From the NCBI RefSeq assembly GCF_907165205.1, contig NC_058198.1:12067001-12131000 (forward strand): a stretch of 64,000 nt of DNA, given 5' to 3'. Of the stretch, positions 23,282-34,744 are shown piece after piece (positions within the stretch are counted from its first letter, which is position 1; the number at the start of each line of letters is the position of its first letter). The position numbers and the translations under genes are program-made. Below the pieces are notes generated by a model that made no database searches, was not told the DNA's origin, and worked only from the letters and a program-made list of their open reading frames with translations. Source of the stretch: Coccinella septempunctata. Its lineage: Eukaryota; Arthropoda; Insecta; Coleoptera; Coccinellidae.

Positions 23282-24590
23282 CAATAATAATAATAATAAT
23301 AATAATACACTCAGCACAAAGCAAAATGCAAACCTCTATATAGGGGACACCTGAGCGAGGTCCACCATGATTATATAGACATATCTGCAACGAACTGCTG
23401 GTTGACTACCGGAATGCTGTTTCCCAAAACAGAGGGTATTCATTATTGCTATGGAGGATCAAGTGATTCCAACAAAAAAATATAAGAAATATATCGCCGA
23501 GGACACCTCACTGGTCGTTATGGCTGTGCGACATATGAAACTATCCAGCACATCACCGGTGGATGACAAAAGTTCGTAGGCACAGAGTACAAGAATAGAC
23601 ATGATGCTGTTGCCAAGATTTCACACCAAGAATAGGGAATACTCCTTCTGAAGAGAATGATGTATTTTTTATGAAATATCTTCGAAACGTCACATTTTGA
23701 AATAACCATTTCAACCGTTTCACACAAAAAAATATTTAAAGCACTTAAAAATGAAAAATAAAAATGGGTATTTAAAATTTAAAGCGTTTTGTGAGAATTG
23801 CACAAGCTGGCAACATCGACTGAAATATGCCTTGATAATAAAGGACAACAAATGCATTATCTTGATGAGATAGACAAAGATGGCTGCCTATGAAGTCTGC
23901 GACGAACGAGGAAGGTCGTAAAATTTTATGGGATTTTTATGACCGGTTGCAGTTGAAGCTCGCCAGTAAGTACGCGCCTGTAGATCAACAGCAGATATTT
24001 TATAAACAAGCTGATGGGAAATTGTTCTTTTCATTGTTATGCACGGTTGCCAAATCGTAAACTCCGCACAGAGCGATTTAAATTTTAAAACCCCATATTT
24101 GAAGGATGATTTTGAATAGTTTCCGCGGTGAGTTTGAAAAAATCATGAATGAAACTCATAATTATTGAGTTTAAACTTGCATATGCAGTGATAACCCAAA
24201 TGGAGGAGAATTTCTCATTGGCTATAAAATACTAACTTCTAAGTCAAAGAAGGTTACTACTTAAATTACCATCATGATTCTCATGGAATCATGGAAAATG
24301 ATCATCACAAGCTATACTGGGATCGTACGGTTCTCACAGACCGGAGAATTAGACACAATAGACCTGACCTCATATGGCTGAATAAACATGAGAATAGAGC
24401 ACTATTCATCGGCGTGGTGATTCCAAATAACAACAACTGCAACTGCACACCGACAATATTTCGAAATACAAGAACCTCGAGAAACAAACCAGGAGACAAT
24501 GGAAGTTGGAAGATATCAAGACCATACCTTTTGTCATTTCATCCACCTTTTAATGCTAGAAACCCTTCGAAATTTTTGATATACTGACGA
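23282..24590 (+). pseudogene. R4/Dong-like LINE, copy 2, interrupted
   Basis: Begins directly after a (TAA)n run (23282-23307) and aligns with copy 1 from the region before the CCHC knuckle (HDYIDISATNCWLTT, DQVIPTKKYKKYIA). At 23636 homology stops and resumes at 24223 (GGCTATAAAATACTAACTTC) with the endonuclease part: HHKLYWDRTVLTDRRIRHNR, PDLIWLNKHENRALFIGV. The catalytic-position D of FIDV is G here. Frames are broken in several places, so the copy is dead. Confidence 0.8.
23637..24222. mobile_element. ~586-bp insertion in R4-like copy 2
   Basis: This stretch is absent from copy 1 and copy 3a, where CACCAAGAAT is followed directly by TGGC. It has no recognisable coding sequence. Close to its left end (23648-23690) lies CTGAAGA, an imperfect hairpin and GAAACGTC, which resembles a hammerhead core. 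It may be a non-autonomous Penelope-like/retrozyme-type insertion. No clear target duplication or terminal repeat was seen. Confidence 0.55.
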
Positions 24591-26255
24591 ATAACGTTAC
24601 CGTGTGTTACCGTTGTCATGAAAGTGAGCATTCTTGGTCCACCTACTCCCATTCGCATCAGTTTTTTTATATTCCTCTTATCTAAGCGCAGACTGCGCAC
24701 AGATATAGTCTCTCAACATCTGTTTATATTATTTTCATTTTTATAGAACAAATGTCTTGCGTATTCATCCTTCATCCTCAGACTCTACAAACATACACAC
24801 TACATATTCACACTACATATTTTATAGTCATTGTTCATTTATGCAGTTAACAAGTTTTGGACATCGATTTTTGTTCACTATGTCCAATGAGGAGAAAAAA
24901 TCATAAAATGACGACATAAGAATATGAACAGAGTGCTAGCGAAACACTGCGATTGGAGAATAGAAATGTATATACGCAAAGATCTATTTTTGAGTAAAAA
25001 GCTGGGGCCGTTGAACACCAAGTGTCCCATCAATTTATTCAGAAATCCCATGCTATTATTTGCATTCAAAAGAGGTTCTCTGCTTTATGGATCGTCATCG
25101 TTGATTGAGTTACGCGGTACCTACGGATGAACTCAAGAGGAGCGAAATGGGTCTATCGCTACTCTATGGCTTCTCTTAATGTATATTTCTGTCAGTCCAA
25201 TTCCTTTCGCATAAAAAATTAATATTTTTATCAGTACAGTATTGAAGCTTTTCAATCTATTGAAGCAGGGACAACTTCACAAAATGTAATATTCTGACTT
25301 TTAACTGCCAATTCATGTACACTTTTCTGTTCCTTGGTCATGGAAATAATCATAAATGCATCAAAAGCCTTGACTTCCAGTATGGCACTCGTAACGGACA
25401 AAACCTGTTTATACCGTACCACAAAACGACACTATAATAGTGAGCTACTAATTATGTAGCAATCAAATTGTATCATTATTTTCTGGTGGAAGCCGAACTG
25501 TTTCAAAAAACTTTTCAGACCCGTTTGATAAATTAATATCTGATAAAATCTATAATTAGTTGATTCTTGTTATTGTTTCTCGTTTTGTATTTTCTTTGAT
25601 TCTTATTATTACTGTATGATTGTAATAATTTGCAGGACACATTTGATTTGACACGTGAAACAAAAAAATTGTGTTGCTGGAATGAAATTCGTATTTTTTC
25701 AACAATTCGGACACATTTGTACCATGAAAAAGCTCCAATGTCGTGTCAATTTGCACCGTTTGTAGTGAGCCATGTGTATTCACGTAACATGAAATTATGT
25801 ATTCTGAACTCCTTGCGACATTCAGACCGGATGTGAAACGTGAAAATGAATATTGATGAGATTACTTGGGGCTTTATATGAGTTCAGAGATCTGGCAACA
25901 GTGTTGAATTTTTCATCATGTTCGACAATTTTAGCACTTTAACTACAGTTTTTGTCAAGTGGCAGTTCGTAAATTTTCGTTTGCGACATATAATAATGCA
26001 AAACCTGGAGCTAGTGGGCCGACTCTTCGTTATTTGAATTCCAGATTTCAAGGAGCACATTTTGAGCAAGTTATGATGAGATAGAATAATTTGATTGAAG
26101 ATAGAGAGCACCGAGAGGAACACCACAAAAAATACTCATATGTATATGAGTACAAGATTCGGATACCAGATTTTTTTTATTCAAATCTTCAAATCTAAAC
26201 CACTATATATCACCTGAACAAAGTTGCAAGTTAAGCTAATATTTGGAAAGAAGAT
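24591..26255. other. no gene recognised
   Basis: AT-rich; no supported gene. Frames at 24924-25130 and 25630-25836 lack domains. Confidence 0.4.
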
Positions 26256-26875
26256 AGCCCACAGCACAAGAACTTTTCCAGCAGATTTTTGGACTCGAAA
26301 CTTCTTAGGTCTTGGAGAACCAGAGTGTCGCCATTCCATCGATTGTTGCTTTTTTGTAGATCGTAGAAATGAACCTAAGTCTCATCCATAGTAACAATTT
26401 GGTTTCAGAAGTCTACATCGTTTTCAAATCGAGCACAGATCGAACGCGATGCTTTTACCCTTGCACGATTTTGGTCAGCATTCAAACATTTGGAGATCCA
26501 TTTTGCAGCAATTTTTCTCATGATCAAATTGACGTGCACTATCAGATGAACGCGTTCGTATGAAATATTCAGTGCTTCAGATATTCGTTTTAGCCCAATT
26601 CGACGGTCTGATAAAATCATGTCATGAACTGCATCGATATTTTCGGGGACTGACACAGAAACTGGACTTCCCGATCGGTCATCATCTTCAATGGAAAATT
26701 TACATTCTTTTAAGCTTGCAGTCCAATTTTTCACGGTTGCATACGAAGGACATTGATCACCAAGGATATTAAGCTTATCTTCGTAAATTTGCTTGCCTCT
26801 TAACCCCTTTAAATACAGGTACTTGATGATGGCTCGATACTCCAATTTCTCGATTTTCACAATTTCGGTGGACAT
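26256..26875 (-). pseudogene. mariner transposase, amino-terminal two thirds
   Basis: Minus-strand frame from ATG at 26875 (MSTEIVKIEKLEYRAIIKYL) through the two HTH regions: GLRGKQIYEDKLN, PSYATVKNWT, and after the linker IEDDDRSGSPVSVSVPEN, RIGLKRISEALNISYERV. It ends ARFENDVDF at 26405. Beyond a frameshift, MDET with the first catalytic D and SMEWRHSGSP-like sequence follow before the gene breaks off near 26260. Upstream sequence to about 27000 fits the usual mariner leader. The rest of the catalytic domain is missing, so the copy is inactive. Confidence 0.9.
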
Positions 26876-27065
26876 CTTCTTTCTTTTGATTTATTGCGTA
26901 ACTGTGGTTCACTTTTTTGACCTCAAACTTCACACTGACACTTCTAATGAGTTATTGTTCGTTGCTATGTTAACGCAATATTTTTTTCTATGCATGAAAC
27001 TGTTCTAGGCTATCAATACATCCTGGTATCTTTGTTCAGTTACATTCTTTGATTTAAAGAATATA

Positions 27066-27860
27066 CAGGATGAGTCATTGCGATGGCCTGTTAGACGTTT
27101 TTGGAAAACTAATAACGATTTTGTGCTTAAAATCAACATGTGCTTTTCGACAATGAACTCCCCAAAAATATTATCAGACCTCTGTAACAGCAATTTCGAA
27201 TTGCTCGATTAGTCTGTGATTTCCGGAAACCTTATGAGGAGACTAGAATTCGATGTTTTGATAAAAAATTTTGACATTTCATGAATTGCACCAAATGTAA
27301 AGACAGAATTATTTATCGGAACCTGAATTTTAATTTTCTTTCATGGTTCTGTTCCCAGAAGTCACAGAGTACTCAAACAGTTCGAAATTGCTGTTTTCCC
27401 TTCTTTAAAGCTTTTCCTTGATAACTCTTAGGGTTGCCATTTTAAGTATAGGGTTTATTAAGGTTACGCCCTCTTGTTTCCTTATAACTAAGAATTGATT
27501 GAACTAACTGAAAATATACGTTGTAATGTGAAACTCTTGAGTTTTGATGAATTCGATTTCTCCAAATTGATAATCTTCTCGTAAACACTCTGTACATTTT
27601 CGATCCAAACAGTCAACAGGTCCATGATATTAGATGATGGCAAAATAGAAAATAATGAAATATTGAATGGTTTATGATGGAATTGCCATCAAATGTGCTA
27701 TCTACTGGATGTGGTATTTAAAATAAGAAATTAGTAGGCTGTTTCCAGTTTAAAAAAATGCAGAGGTCTTTAAATATATAAGGGGAAAATATTCAGCACA
27801 AAATTATGATTAGTTCTCCACGAGTTTTTCCAAAAACGTCTTATGGGCCATCGAGGTTAA
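27066..27860. mobile_element. inverted-repeat element, 'CAGGATG' family
   Basis: Left arm from TA-CAGGATGAGTC (27064-27076) includes 'gatggcctgttagacgtttt' and 'acgattttgtgct'; right arm (about 27700-27860) carries their complements around 'aaaacgtcttatgggccatc'. The right tip diverges after the GCCATCG block, so the terminus is decayed. No transposase. A solo arm of the same family is at 11354-11530. Confidence 0.7.
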
Positions 27861-27928
27861 TTATTTTTGGAGTTTTTTGTCGGGATCATTTCTTCAGTCA
27901 GTCTTCTTTCCAAATTATTCAAGATTAC

Positions 27929-28345
27929 TCATTGGATTTTAAAAACTGAAATTATGGCCAAAAAGAAGTGTTTAATTAGTTTATATCCTGAAGAATAAGC
28001 AATTTGTTTGAGAGGAAAAGATGTCGAATGACATTGAATGACGAGATATTTAATTCGTAAAGTACCAACCGAATATTTTCTATTGGAAATGATTAATTGT
28101 AAGGCCTGATATAAAACATTTTCTTGAAAGAGAAGGATAAACCTCCAATAAATATAAAGTGCCAATTCCTGCTGCTGTGTAAAAAAAGGCAACTCCAGTT
28201 GTAGGAACAAGCTACATAAATTGCCTAAATGGGCTACAGCTAGCTCGCAAATTCCCTCAAATTGATGAATAGGCATTGAGAATCCTTCTACAATGAAGCT
28301 CGACAAGTGCGATTTGAAGGGTGCTAACAATCGCATGGATTTCAT
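27929..28345 (-). CDS. unrecognised 138-codon open frame
   Basis: Single uninterrupted frame on the minus strand, starting MKSMRLLAPFKSHLSSF immediately after an in-frame stop and ending ISVFKIQ. It is rich in Leu, Phe, Ile and His with a hydrophobic central part (LFLQLELPFF, LYIYWRFILLF). The opposite strand is full of stops, so this is the more likely coding strand if any. I recognise no family, see no splice signals and cannot exclude a chance frame in AT-rich DNA or an old processed pseudogene. Confidence 0.25.
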   Translation of the reverse strand: MKSMRLLAPFKSHLSSFIVEGFSMPIHQFEGICELAVAHLGNLCSLFLQLELPFFTQQQELALYIYWRFILLFQENVLYQALQLIISNRKYSVGTLRIKYLVIQCHSTSFPLKQIAYSSGYKLIKHFFLAIISVFKIQ

Positions 28346-29051
28346 TCAGCGAAACAGCCGTGAAAATGCACCAATCCGAGCGTTTGATTCGTAGACAGCT
28401 GTCCGTTTTCACAAAGAAAACATTAGAAAACATAAAATTTTGGAATATAACTAATTGAAATCAACACATTTTGGCGTATAGTATATATGCGGAGGTTTGA
28501 TCATGACATATGTTATATGGAGGTAACGCTCTGTGGTGAATAACCCAGTATGTTGCATTTCTGTATTTGACAGCTGTAATAGTAATAACCCTATTGTCAC
28601 AAAATAATCAGGACGGTAATACAGAGGCACGCTGATTATCCAGAATATATCCAGGATATTGTGCTTAGTATAATAGTTTTATACCAACAAAGACTAATTG
28701 TTAATAATTCACAATTGAGCGCAACTCTTTGATAAATGTAATTTACGTGCTTACGGCACGACACTGTCAGTTACAAATAAATTCATAGAATCTTCGCTGT
28801 GGTGTTACTCCGAAATTAATTTATTGCAGTGACACGCGTAACTGCCATAATTATGTTGTAATTGCTACAATTTTGTGGTGCTAATTTCGGACTCAATTTG
28901 TATTATTTCGATGTTGGTGTGGCCTGATATGACAACTTCATCAATATTAATTGAATGGGTTATAGTCGGCCTCTCGATAAATTCCGGTCATAGATTTTCG
29001 ACCAACAGTATACAGATATAAAAACTGGTATATACTCCATAGGGAATTGAA
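28346..29051. other. no gene recognised
   Basis: AT-rich; no supported coding region or repeat copy. Confidence 0.4.
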
Positions 29052-29600
29052 TCAATGCATAAAAGTTATTGACTCAATTCTATATATATTTATATATTCA
29101 TCGGGTAATAACATTCTACGTCTTACAATTCCTAATCTCCACCTCTCTCTATCGCTATACATGTTCACATCCAGACCTCTTTTCCGAACCTCCTCATCAA
29201 TTCCCTCTCTCCAACTTTGGCGTGGTCTTCCTTTCTTTCTTCTTCTCTGGGGATTCCTATCTAAGGTCTTTTTTGGAATGCGTTGCTGCGGCATTATTTG
29301 GGCGTGCCCGTACCAAATTAGGTGCTGGGTTCTTATATCGTCAACAATATCCTGCTGTATTCCCAGTCTTTGTCTTATATTTTCATTAGGTATCATATCT
29401 TTTCTGGATTTTCCTGCCGCTACAGAAGTCTATCTCCGTGGCTGTAAATGTTCTTTCTGTTTCTTCTTTCAGGTTCCAAACTTCTGAACCCTATGTTATT
29501 ATGTTCTTCACAATTGAGTTGTAAATTCTGTTTTTATTATCGATATTGATATTTTTATCCCATAATACACTGTTCAGCATTGCAATTGCTCAGCCTAGTT
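29052..29600 (-). pseudogene. LINE reverse transcriptase C-terminal fragment
   Basis: Minus strand. Upstream piece (about 29600-29400) reads NRIYNSIVKNIIT, GSEVWNLKEETERTFTATEI, then after a frame change 29396-29052 reads NIRQRLGIQQDIVDDI, HLIWYGHAQIMPQQRIPKK, RRRKKGRPRQSWREGIDEEV and DRERWRLGIVRRR. This is the typical C-terminal tail of endonuclease-RT LINEs common in insects. No RT core remains; 5'-truncated and frameshifted. Confidence 0.8.
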
Positions 29601-30083
29601 CAAAATACTCATGATTAGTACCAACAGTCGGTTGCAAAGCATGATAACAGTTGTTTCCACACCTATTTTAACATTGATAGGTATGACGGGCATGTCTCCG
29701 CTAATGGGTGCATATTATCATTCTTACTGATCATCAGTTCTCTAGATAAGAATATAAAATGAAAAATTGAAGAAGCCCTGATGTGCAGTCGGGGGATTTT
29801 AGACGCTTGTTCGAAGTCATAACAAGGTCGTCCATCCAGGTACTGAACTAACGAAACGCTGCTTGGCTCTCTAACAAAATGAACTCCTGAAATTCGTTAT
29901 CAAAATAAGGCATTATCAACCAACGAGCCTTCCAGTTTTTGTCATCAAGCGTTATATTTCAAGATTTAGCTTCATGGAAAAACAAAAAATATCTAGAGCT
30001 ATACCCATGTAACTCAAGATTGCCTCAATTGCTCAAAAACTACTTTTACGATATGACTTCAGCTTTAAAGCACTAATTATAGT
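29601..30083. other. no feature recognised
   Basis: AT-rich DNA between a LINE scrap and a foldback element; nothing supported. Confidence 0.4.
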
Positions 30084-31046
30084 CAGGGTGGTCCAGATCG
30101 TACCCAAGAAATTTTAAAAACGTATTCTACATCAAAAATAAGCCCTAGTTTGTTATATAAACATATGTCGAGAAATGTTTCCTCTCCGAGATACGAGGTG
30201 ATAAAATTATACAAAAAAAATGCTTTTCATTGATAACTTTCACACTACTTGAAATATTTTTATGAAATTTGAGACATAGGTTTTGAGCGTCAAGGAGCAC
30301 TTTTTGCATAATACCATTTCATTTCTATTCTACCAGTGGCGTCCGTACTGCAGCGAGACTGAATATTTTCAGAAAAAAACATGATACGCCACTGGTTTTT
30401 CCGACAATAAAAATTACTATTTTGATCCTTATTCAATTTGGAGCAAATTCGGTCACTCGACTTTTTGCTGTACGAGGCACCGTTTCCGGTTAAAAAAATA
30501 AAACACATTCTCATGCATAAAGAAATCGCCAAAATTTGATATAGCAATAAAAACCTTAGTACGGTCTTATTGTTATTATATCTACCATATCAAATTCTGG
30601 AGATTTCTTCATGCATGAGAATGTGTTTTATTTTTTTAACCGGAAACGGTGCCTCGTATAGCAAAAAGTCAGGAGACCGAATTTGCTCCAAATTAAATAA
30701 GGATTTGAATAGTAATTTTCATTGTCGGAAAAACCAGTGGCGTATCATTTTTTTTCTGAAAATATTCAGTCTCGCTGCAGTACGGACGCTACTGGTAGAA
30801 TAGAAATGAAATGATATTATGCAAAAAGTGCTCCTTGACGCTCAAAACCTATGTCTCAAATTTCATAAAAATATTTCAAGCAATGTGAAAGTTATTAATG
30901 AAAAACATTTTTATTTTAAATAATTTTAACACCCCGTATCTCGGAGAGGAAACATCTCTCGACATACGTTTATATGACAAACTAGGGCTTATTTTTGATG
31001 TAGAATACGTGGTTGAAATTTCTTGGTTACGATCTGGACCACCCTG
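30084..31046. mobile_element. nearly palindromic foldback element (963 bp)
   Basis: CAGGGTGGTCCAGATCG at 30084 and its complement ending at 31046, with TA after the right end (31047-31048); the left TA has become GT. The arms, about 460 bp each (30084-30546 and 30573-31046), are nearly identical over their whole length and separated by only about 25 bp. Both arms show mirror open frames (SYSKKSSDRICSKLNKDQ and SYSKKSGDRICSKLNKDL), which only reflect the palindrome. Both arms carry CCAGTGGCGTA, also in the element at 452-1750. Probably mobilised by a Tc1/mariner-type enzyme. Confidence 0.85.
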
Positions 31047-31059
31047 TAGTATTGAGGTA

Positions 31060-31545
31060 TAATAATAATAAATGACATAATGCTGTTGCCAAGATTTCAC
31101 ACCAAGAATTGGCTATAAAATACCAAATTCTGGGTAAAAAAGGTGGTTCCTTATTACAATTACCATCCGGATACTTTATTGGAAAATCATCATCACAAGC
31201 TCTACTGGGATCGCACAGTTCTCACAGAACGGTAAATTAGACACAATAGACCTGACCTCATATTACTGAATAAAGATGAGAATTGAGCACTCTTCATCGA
31301 CGTGGCGATTCCAAATAATAACAACCTACTAGATAGGTACATCGAAACAACTTCGAAATACAGAGAACAAACCAGGAGACAATAGAAGTTGAAAGATATC
31401 AAGACCATTCCTATTGTCATTTCATCAACAGGCCTGATACCGAATACACTGACAGAGAAATCCAAAGGAGCTAAATTCTTTAGATATCTGGGATAAGTAA
31501 ATGTTTCTCTGAAGAAGAATGTGAAAGCCGCAAGGCTAAAGTCAT
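31060..31545 (+). pseudogene. R4/Dong-like LINE copy 3a, endonuclease end
   Basis: Starts in a (TAA)n run at 31060-31072, then aligns with copy 1 from about 21363 (GACATGATGC, RHDAVAK region) through the endonuclease block and the 3' untranslated 'gtgaaagccgcaaggctaaagtcat'. Broken by stops and short deletions. At 31546 it joins directly to a second copy. Confidence 0.8.
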
Positions 31546-32318
31546 GAACACCTTGAACATCACCCCAAAAGGTCATTAGAACAGACAGAGCTGGCACGAC
31601 ACCTTGGGGGTAAAGGAATTGTTGATTTGACCAACCGTATGTCCCATGAAATTGAAAAGGACTTGAAATATTTCCCGAACAATGCTGCTTCGTCAGAATT
31701 CCGTAGAGTAGTTTGTGATGCTGACAGTTCTACTCCGTTAAAACTACAGCAGAACCACTTGGAAACCGTTGAACACTCTGCAGAAAGAAAAATGCAGAAA
31801 CATTTGCATGGAAGGCACCAGAACGAAGTCAACCATGATTACGTTGACATATCTGCGTCGAAATAGTGGTTGACTTTCGGAAGGTTGTTTCCTGAGACAG
31901 AGGGCTTCATGCTCGCCATCCAGGATCAGGTGATTCCAACAAGGAACTACATGAAATATATCACCAAGGAGGCCTCAGTGGCAAGCCATAGCTGTCGTTA
32001 TGGCTGTGCGACACATGAAACTACCCAGCACATCACCGAGGCACTGAGTACAAGAATAGACATGATGCTGGTACCAAGATTTTACACCAAGAATTGGCTA
32101 GAAAATACCAACTTCTTACCATCCAGATTTTGTATTGAAAAATGATCATCACAAGCTCAGCTGAAATCGCATAGAGATCTCAAGAAACAAACCAGGAGAC
32201 GGTGATATATGAAAGATATCAAGACATCAGGGAGTCAAGAAGTAGCCCAGGCCCGACCACCACTATGAACCCGAAAACCAGGAAAGGCTCCAACAGAGGT
32301 TAATCTTTTTGGAAACTG
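31546..32318 (+). pseudogene. R4/Dong-like LINE copy 3b, tandem
   Basis: Begins with the segment equivalent to 20826 of copy 1 (gaacatcaccccaaaag), followed by an open piece TNRMSHEIEKDL (31627 onward), DSSTPLKLQQNHLETVEHSA, HLHGRHQNEVNHDYVDISAS and DQVIPTRNYMKYI, with the CCHC region CRYGCATHETTQH. Thereafter it is rearranged with a deletion and ends near 32318 in the shared 3' region (gaaaggctccaac). The copy-3b site TCCCATGAA shows that the TAG stop in copy 1 is a mutation. Confidence 0.8.
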
Positions 32319-32384
32319 AGTAATTATTCATTATTGTTGTTTATTTCATTTCACAAGAGTTCAATATCAAACATATCGCATCTA

Positions 32385-32840
32385 AACATTCATTCCATAT
32401 CATTGATATTTTCTCTGAACGTTCAAACGTGTTCTTTTTCTTTTCCAAGTTGACGAACACAGAACACTATATAATGACAACAAAATTCTCTTCAGAATAA
32501 CAAGCTGAATCTATAACACTACACATGTGTTTTGTTTTGAGGTTAATTCTTTTGAACATTGCTTTCAGCCATAGTACCCAATTCCTCTAATTTACAATAC
32601 GATACAAAATTTTTTCAAAATTTGACAGAAAATTTTCATTTTCCAATATCAAATACTAGAAAACGGCGCATTATGAGAGGAAATCAAAGATGAAATCGTT
32701 CGTGAGATATAATCGAAAATTACAGTTTTTTATGATTTTTTAACAGCCTGCATCTTCTCAACCGACCCAAATGGTAGAAAATCCTACCTCAGGAATCTTC
32801 TGTTGAAATGTCAAATCAAAGACTCAGTCTGCAGATAGAG
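32385..32840 (-). repeat. degenerate MITE copy, inverted relative to 3840-4445
   Basis: On the minus strand this matches 3840-4075 and the preserved MITEs near 37464 and 50847, including the distinctive 'cagattgagctt...attctgaagg' type block and the end TCAAAGACTCAG near 32820. Termini are decayed. Confidence 0.55.
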
Positions 32841-32873
32841 TATGTCATATTCAAAGTATAAATGAGTTATTTA

Positions 32874-32921
32874 ATCACTACACGTGTTTCGCTATAACGA
32901 TTGCATCTTCATGTAGATGAA
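32874..32921 (-). other. hammerhead-like motif, degenerate copy
   Basis: Minus strand: ATGAAGATG in place of CTGAAGATG, a weakened hairpin GCAAT...ATAGC, GAAACACGTGTA and a following GTGATTAAATAACTCATT shared with the other copies. The outer stem and the core have mutations, so cleavage is unlikely, but it belongs to the same repeat family as 6849. Confidence 0.5.
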
Positions 32922-34744
32922 GGTAAACTCCAGTATGACTCATTGTAGAGTGTAGTTGAAAAGATAGTTTAAGGGTCCAAATTCCTGTCTTCTATATTAC
33001 TGTTTCATTATTAAAAAACTACCGGTACAAGTTAATTGAAATCCAAAAGTTACTTTCGAAGTACCGACGCAATGACGTGGACAAAATTTGTGAGGATGAT
33101 ATCTCTAGAAAAAAAACCCTATCAGTCTGTATCCCAGGAACCAGTCGTCAAATGACACTCAGATATTATACTAGTCTGGAACTGGTTTACAAATTCTGTA
33201 TTTTCGGAATAAGTAATAGGTAAAATAATATTTTAGTTAGGTGAGTTCAGTACTTGGATGGGTACACGCTTCAGTTATGAATGTGAAAGAGCTCCCAAAA
33301 AGCATCTCATTTCATGTCGGTGCTCATCTTAACTGTTTGTTTATTATATCCTATACCCATTATTCCGTTGAAATATGGAGAGCATGCGATAAATGTTGAA
33401 GGATCAATAATGCTTTTGAGTTATTCGAAAAAGTTAAGGCTTGTGGTAAACTGAGAAATATTCAGCTTGGGGTTGCATTTTTTCCGTACTGGATTCCGAA
33501 GGCTTGATGTTATAATGAACTAATTTAAGTGAATACGTTCAGGAACAGGTGTTCCAAATTGTTTACCCCATATCACCGCAAATAATCCAATTATCGCAAC
33601 AATACTGCCTATAAATTTATAGAAACAATTCGGTTATCAGGGTAATCCATTGAAATCCGCAGCCTTTTGTACCATCCTTCACAGCAAAGCGTCATAAAAA
33701 TACATTTCTGTTCAATTTATCCATCCATTCGTCATGTCTGAAACATATGCCGTATTGAACATTTCGAAGTTTCTCCAAAAAGCATAAAGTTGGAACCCCT
33801 CTGAGTAGGAAAGTTGGCCCATCTCATATATTTATTGTTTTTCTGACTCATTTTGAACTCCGTCTGCAGCACATTCATCTTCAATGGATTAAACCATGAG
33901 TTGTTGATAATTATTCATATGCTTCCCCCATAAATCGCACAATGTGAAGTTACAGATTCATTTCAAATAATGATGACAAATGGAAGCATTAATTCTTTCT
34001 TGTTTTCCTTATGATCCACATTTGGATCATAAGGTATTGAAATATTTTGCTTTTCGTTAGTTTCGGTGACTGTTGTGAATAGCTGGGCCGATTTGGACAT
34101 TATTTCTTGCTAGGGATTCAGGTTCGCAGAGGAAAATTCAGGAAGAATTTCTTGAAATAGGCTCAAAACTAAAATTGGATATTTGGTGTAAGAATCGCTC
34201 CTCAGACTTATTTTCGATGATGTTGAGTTAACAGATTTGTTTGACAGTGAAAATATTTCGTAGTGATTACGAGACCGTGTTGACCCATTAACCTGACACT
34301 AATCAGGGGGGTTTTCTTGATCTGATAGTTTGAAGATGATAGGTTATTATTTTTAAATTTAAATATCCTTCTTCCTGTACCTCTAATCGTTTCTGTATTC
34401 ATTATGGAAGTTGTAGACAATAAAATTATATACAACTTTTGTCTGAAGCAATTTTTCATACCCTCAACCGTTTTCTAGCTAGAGGGTGATAAGTGCGAGG
34501 AGCTTAGTCACACATGGGAAAGGCCAAGGTCAAGGTAGAAACCCAGTCTAATGTACATTCATCGCCATATATCTCAAAAACGTTCGAACGTAGAAAAAAT
34601 TGCTCCGGACAAAATTTGTAGAAAATGCTATGCTCTGCAACTTTTATAATAAATGCGAAAACAATTTGAAGCCCAAACTGGTTTTTATGACCTTTATGAC
34701 CTATTTTTATTGTTTCGGCTTGCTGAAACTGTATGATTTTTTGG
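32922..34744. other. no gene recognised
   Basis: No supported gene. A perfect 12-bp hairpin with a CATT loop (CCTTATGATCCA / TGGATCATAAGG) lies at 34007-34034. Confidence 0.4.

Noticed and set aside
29047..29487. 146-codon plus-strand frame rich in Phe, Ser and Leu
   Set aside because: It is antisense to the LINE C-terminal fragment on the minus strand, which has clear family motifs.
30290..30803. Pair of similar 'proteins' on opposite strands
   Set aside because: They are the same sequence read from the two arms of the palindromic foldback element; no reason to think either is translated.
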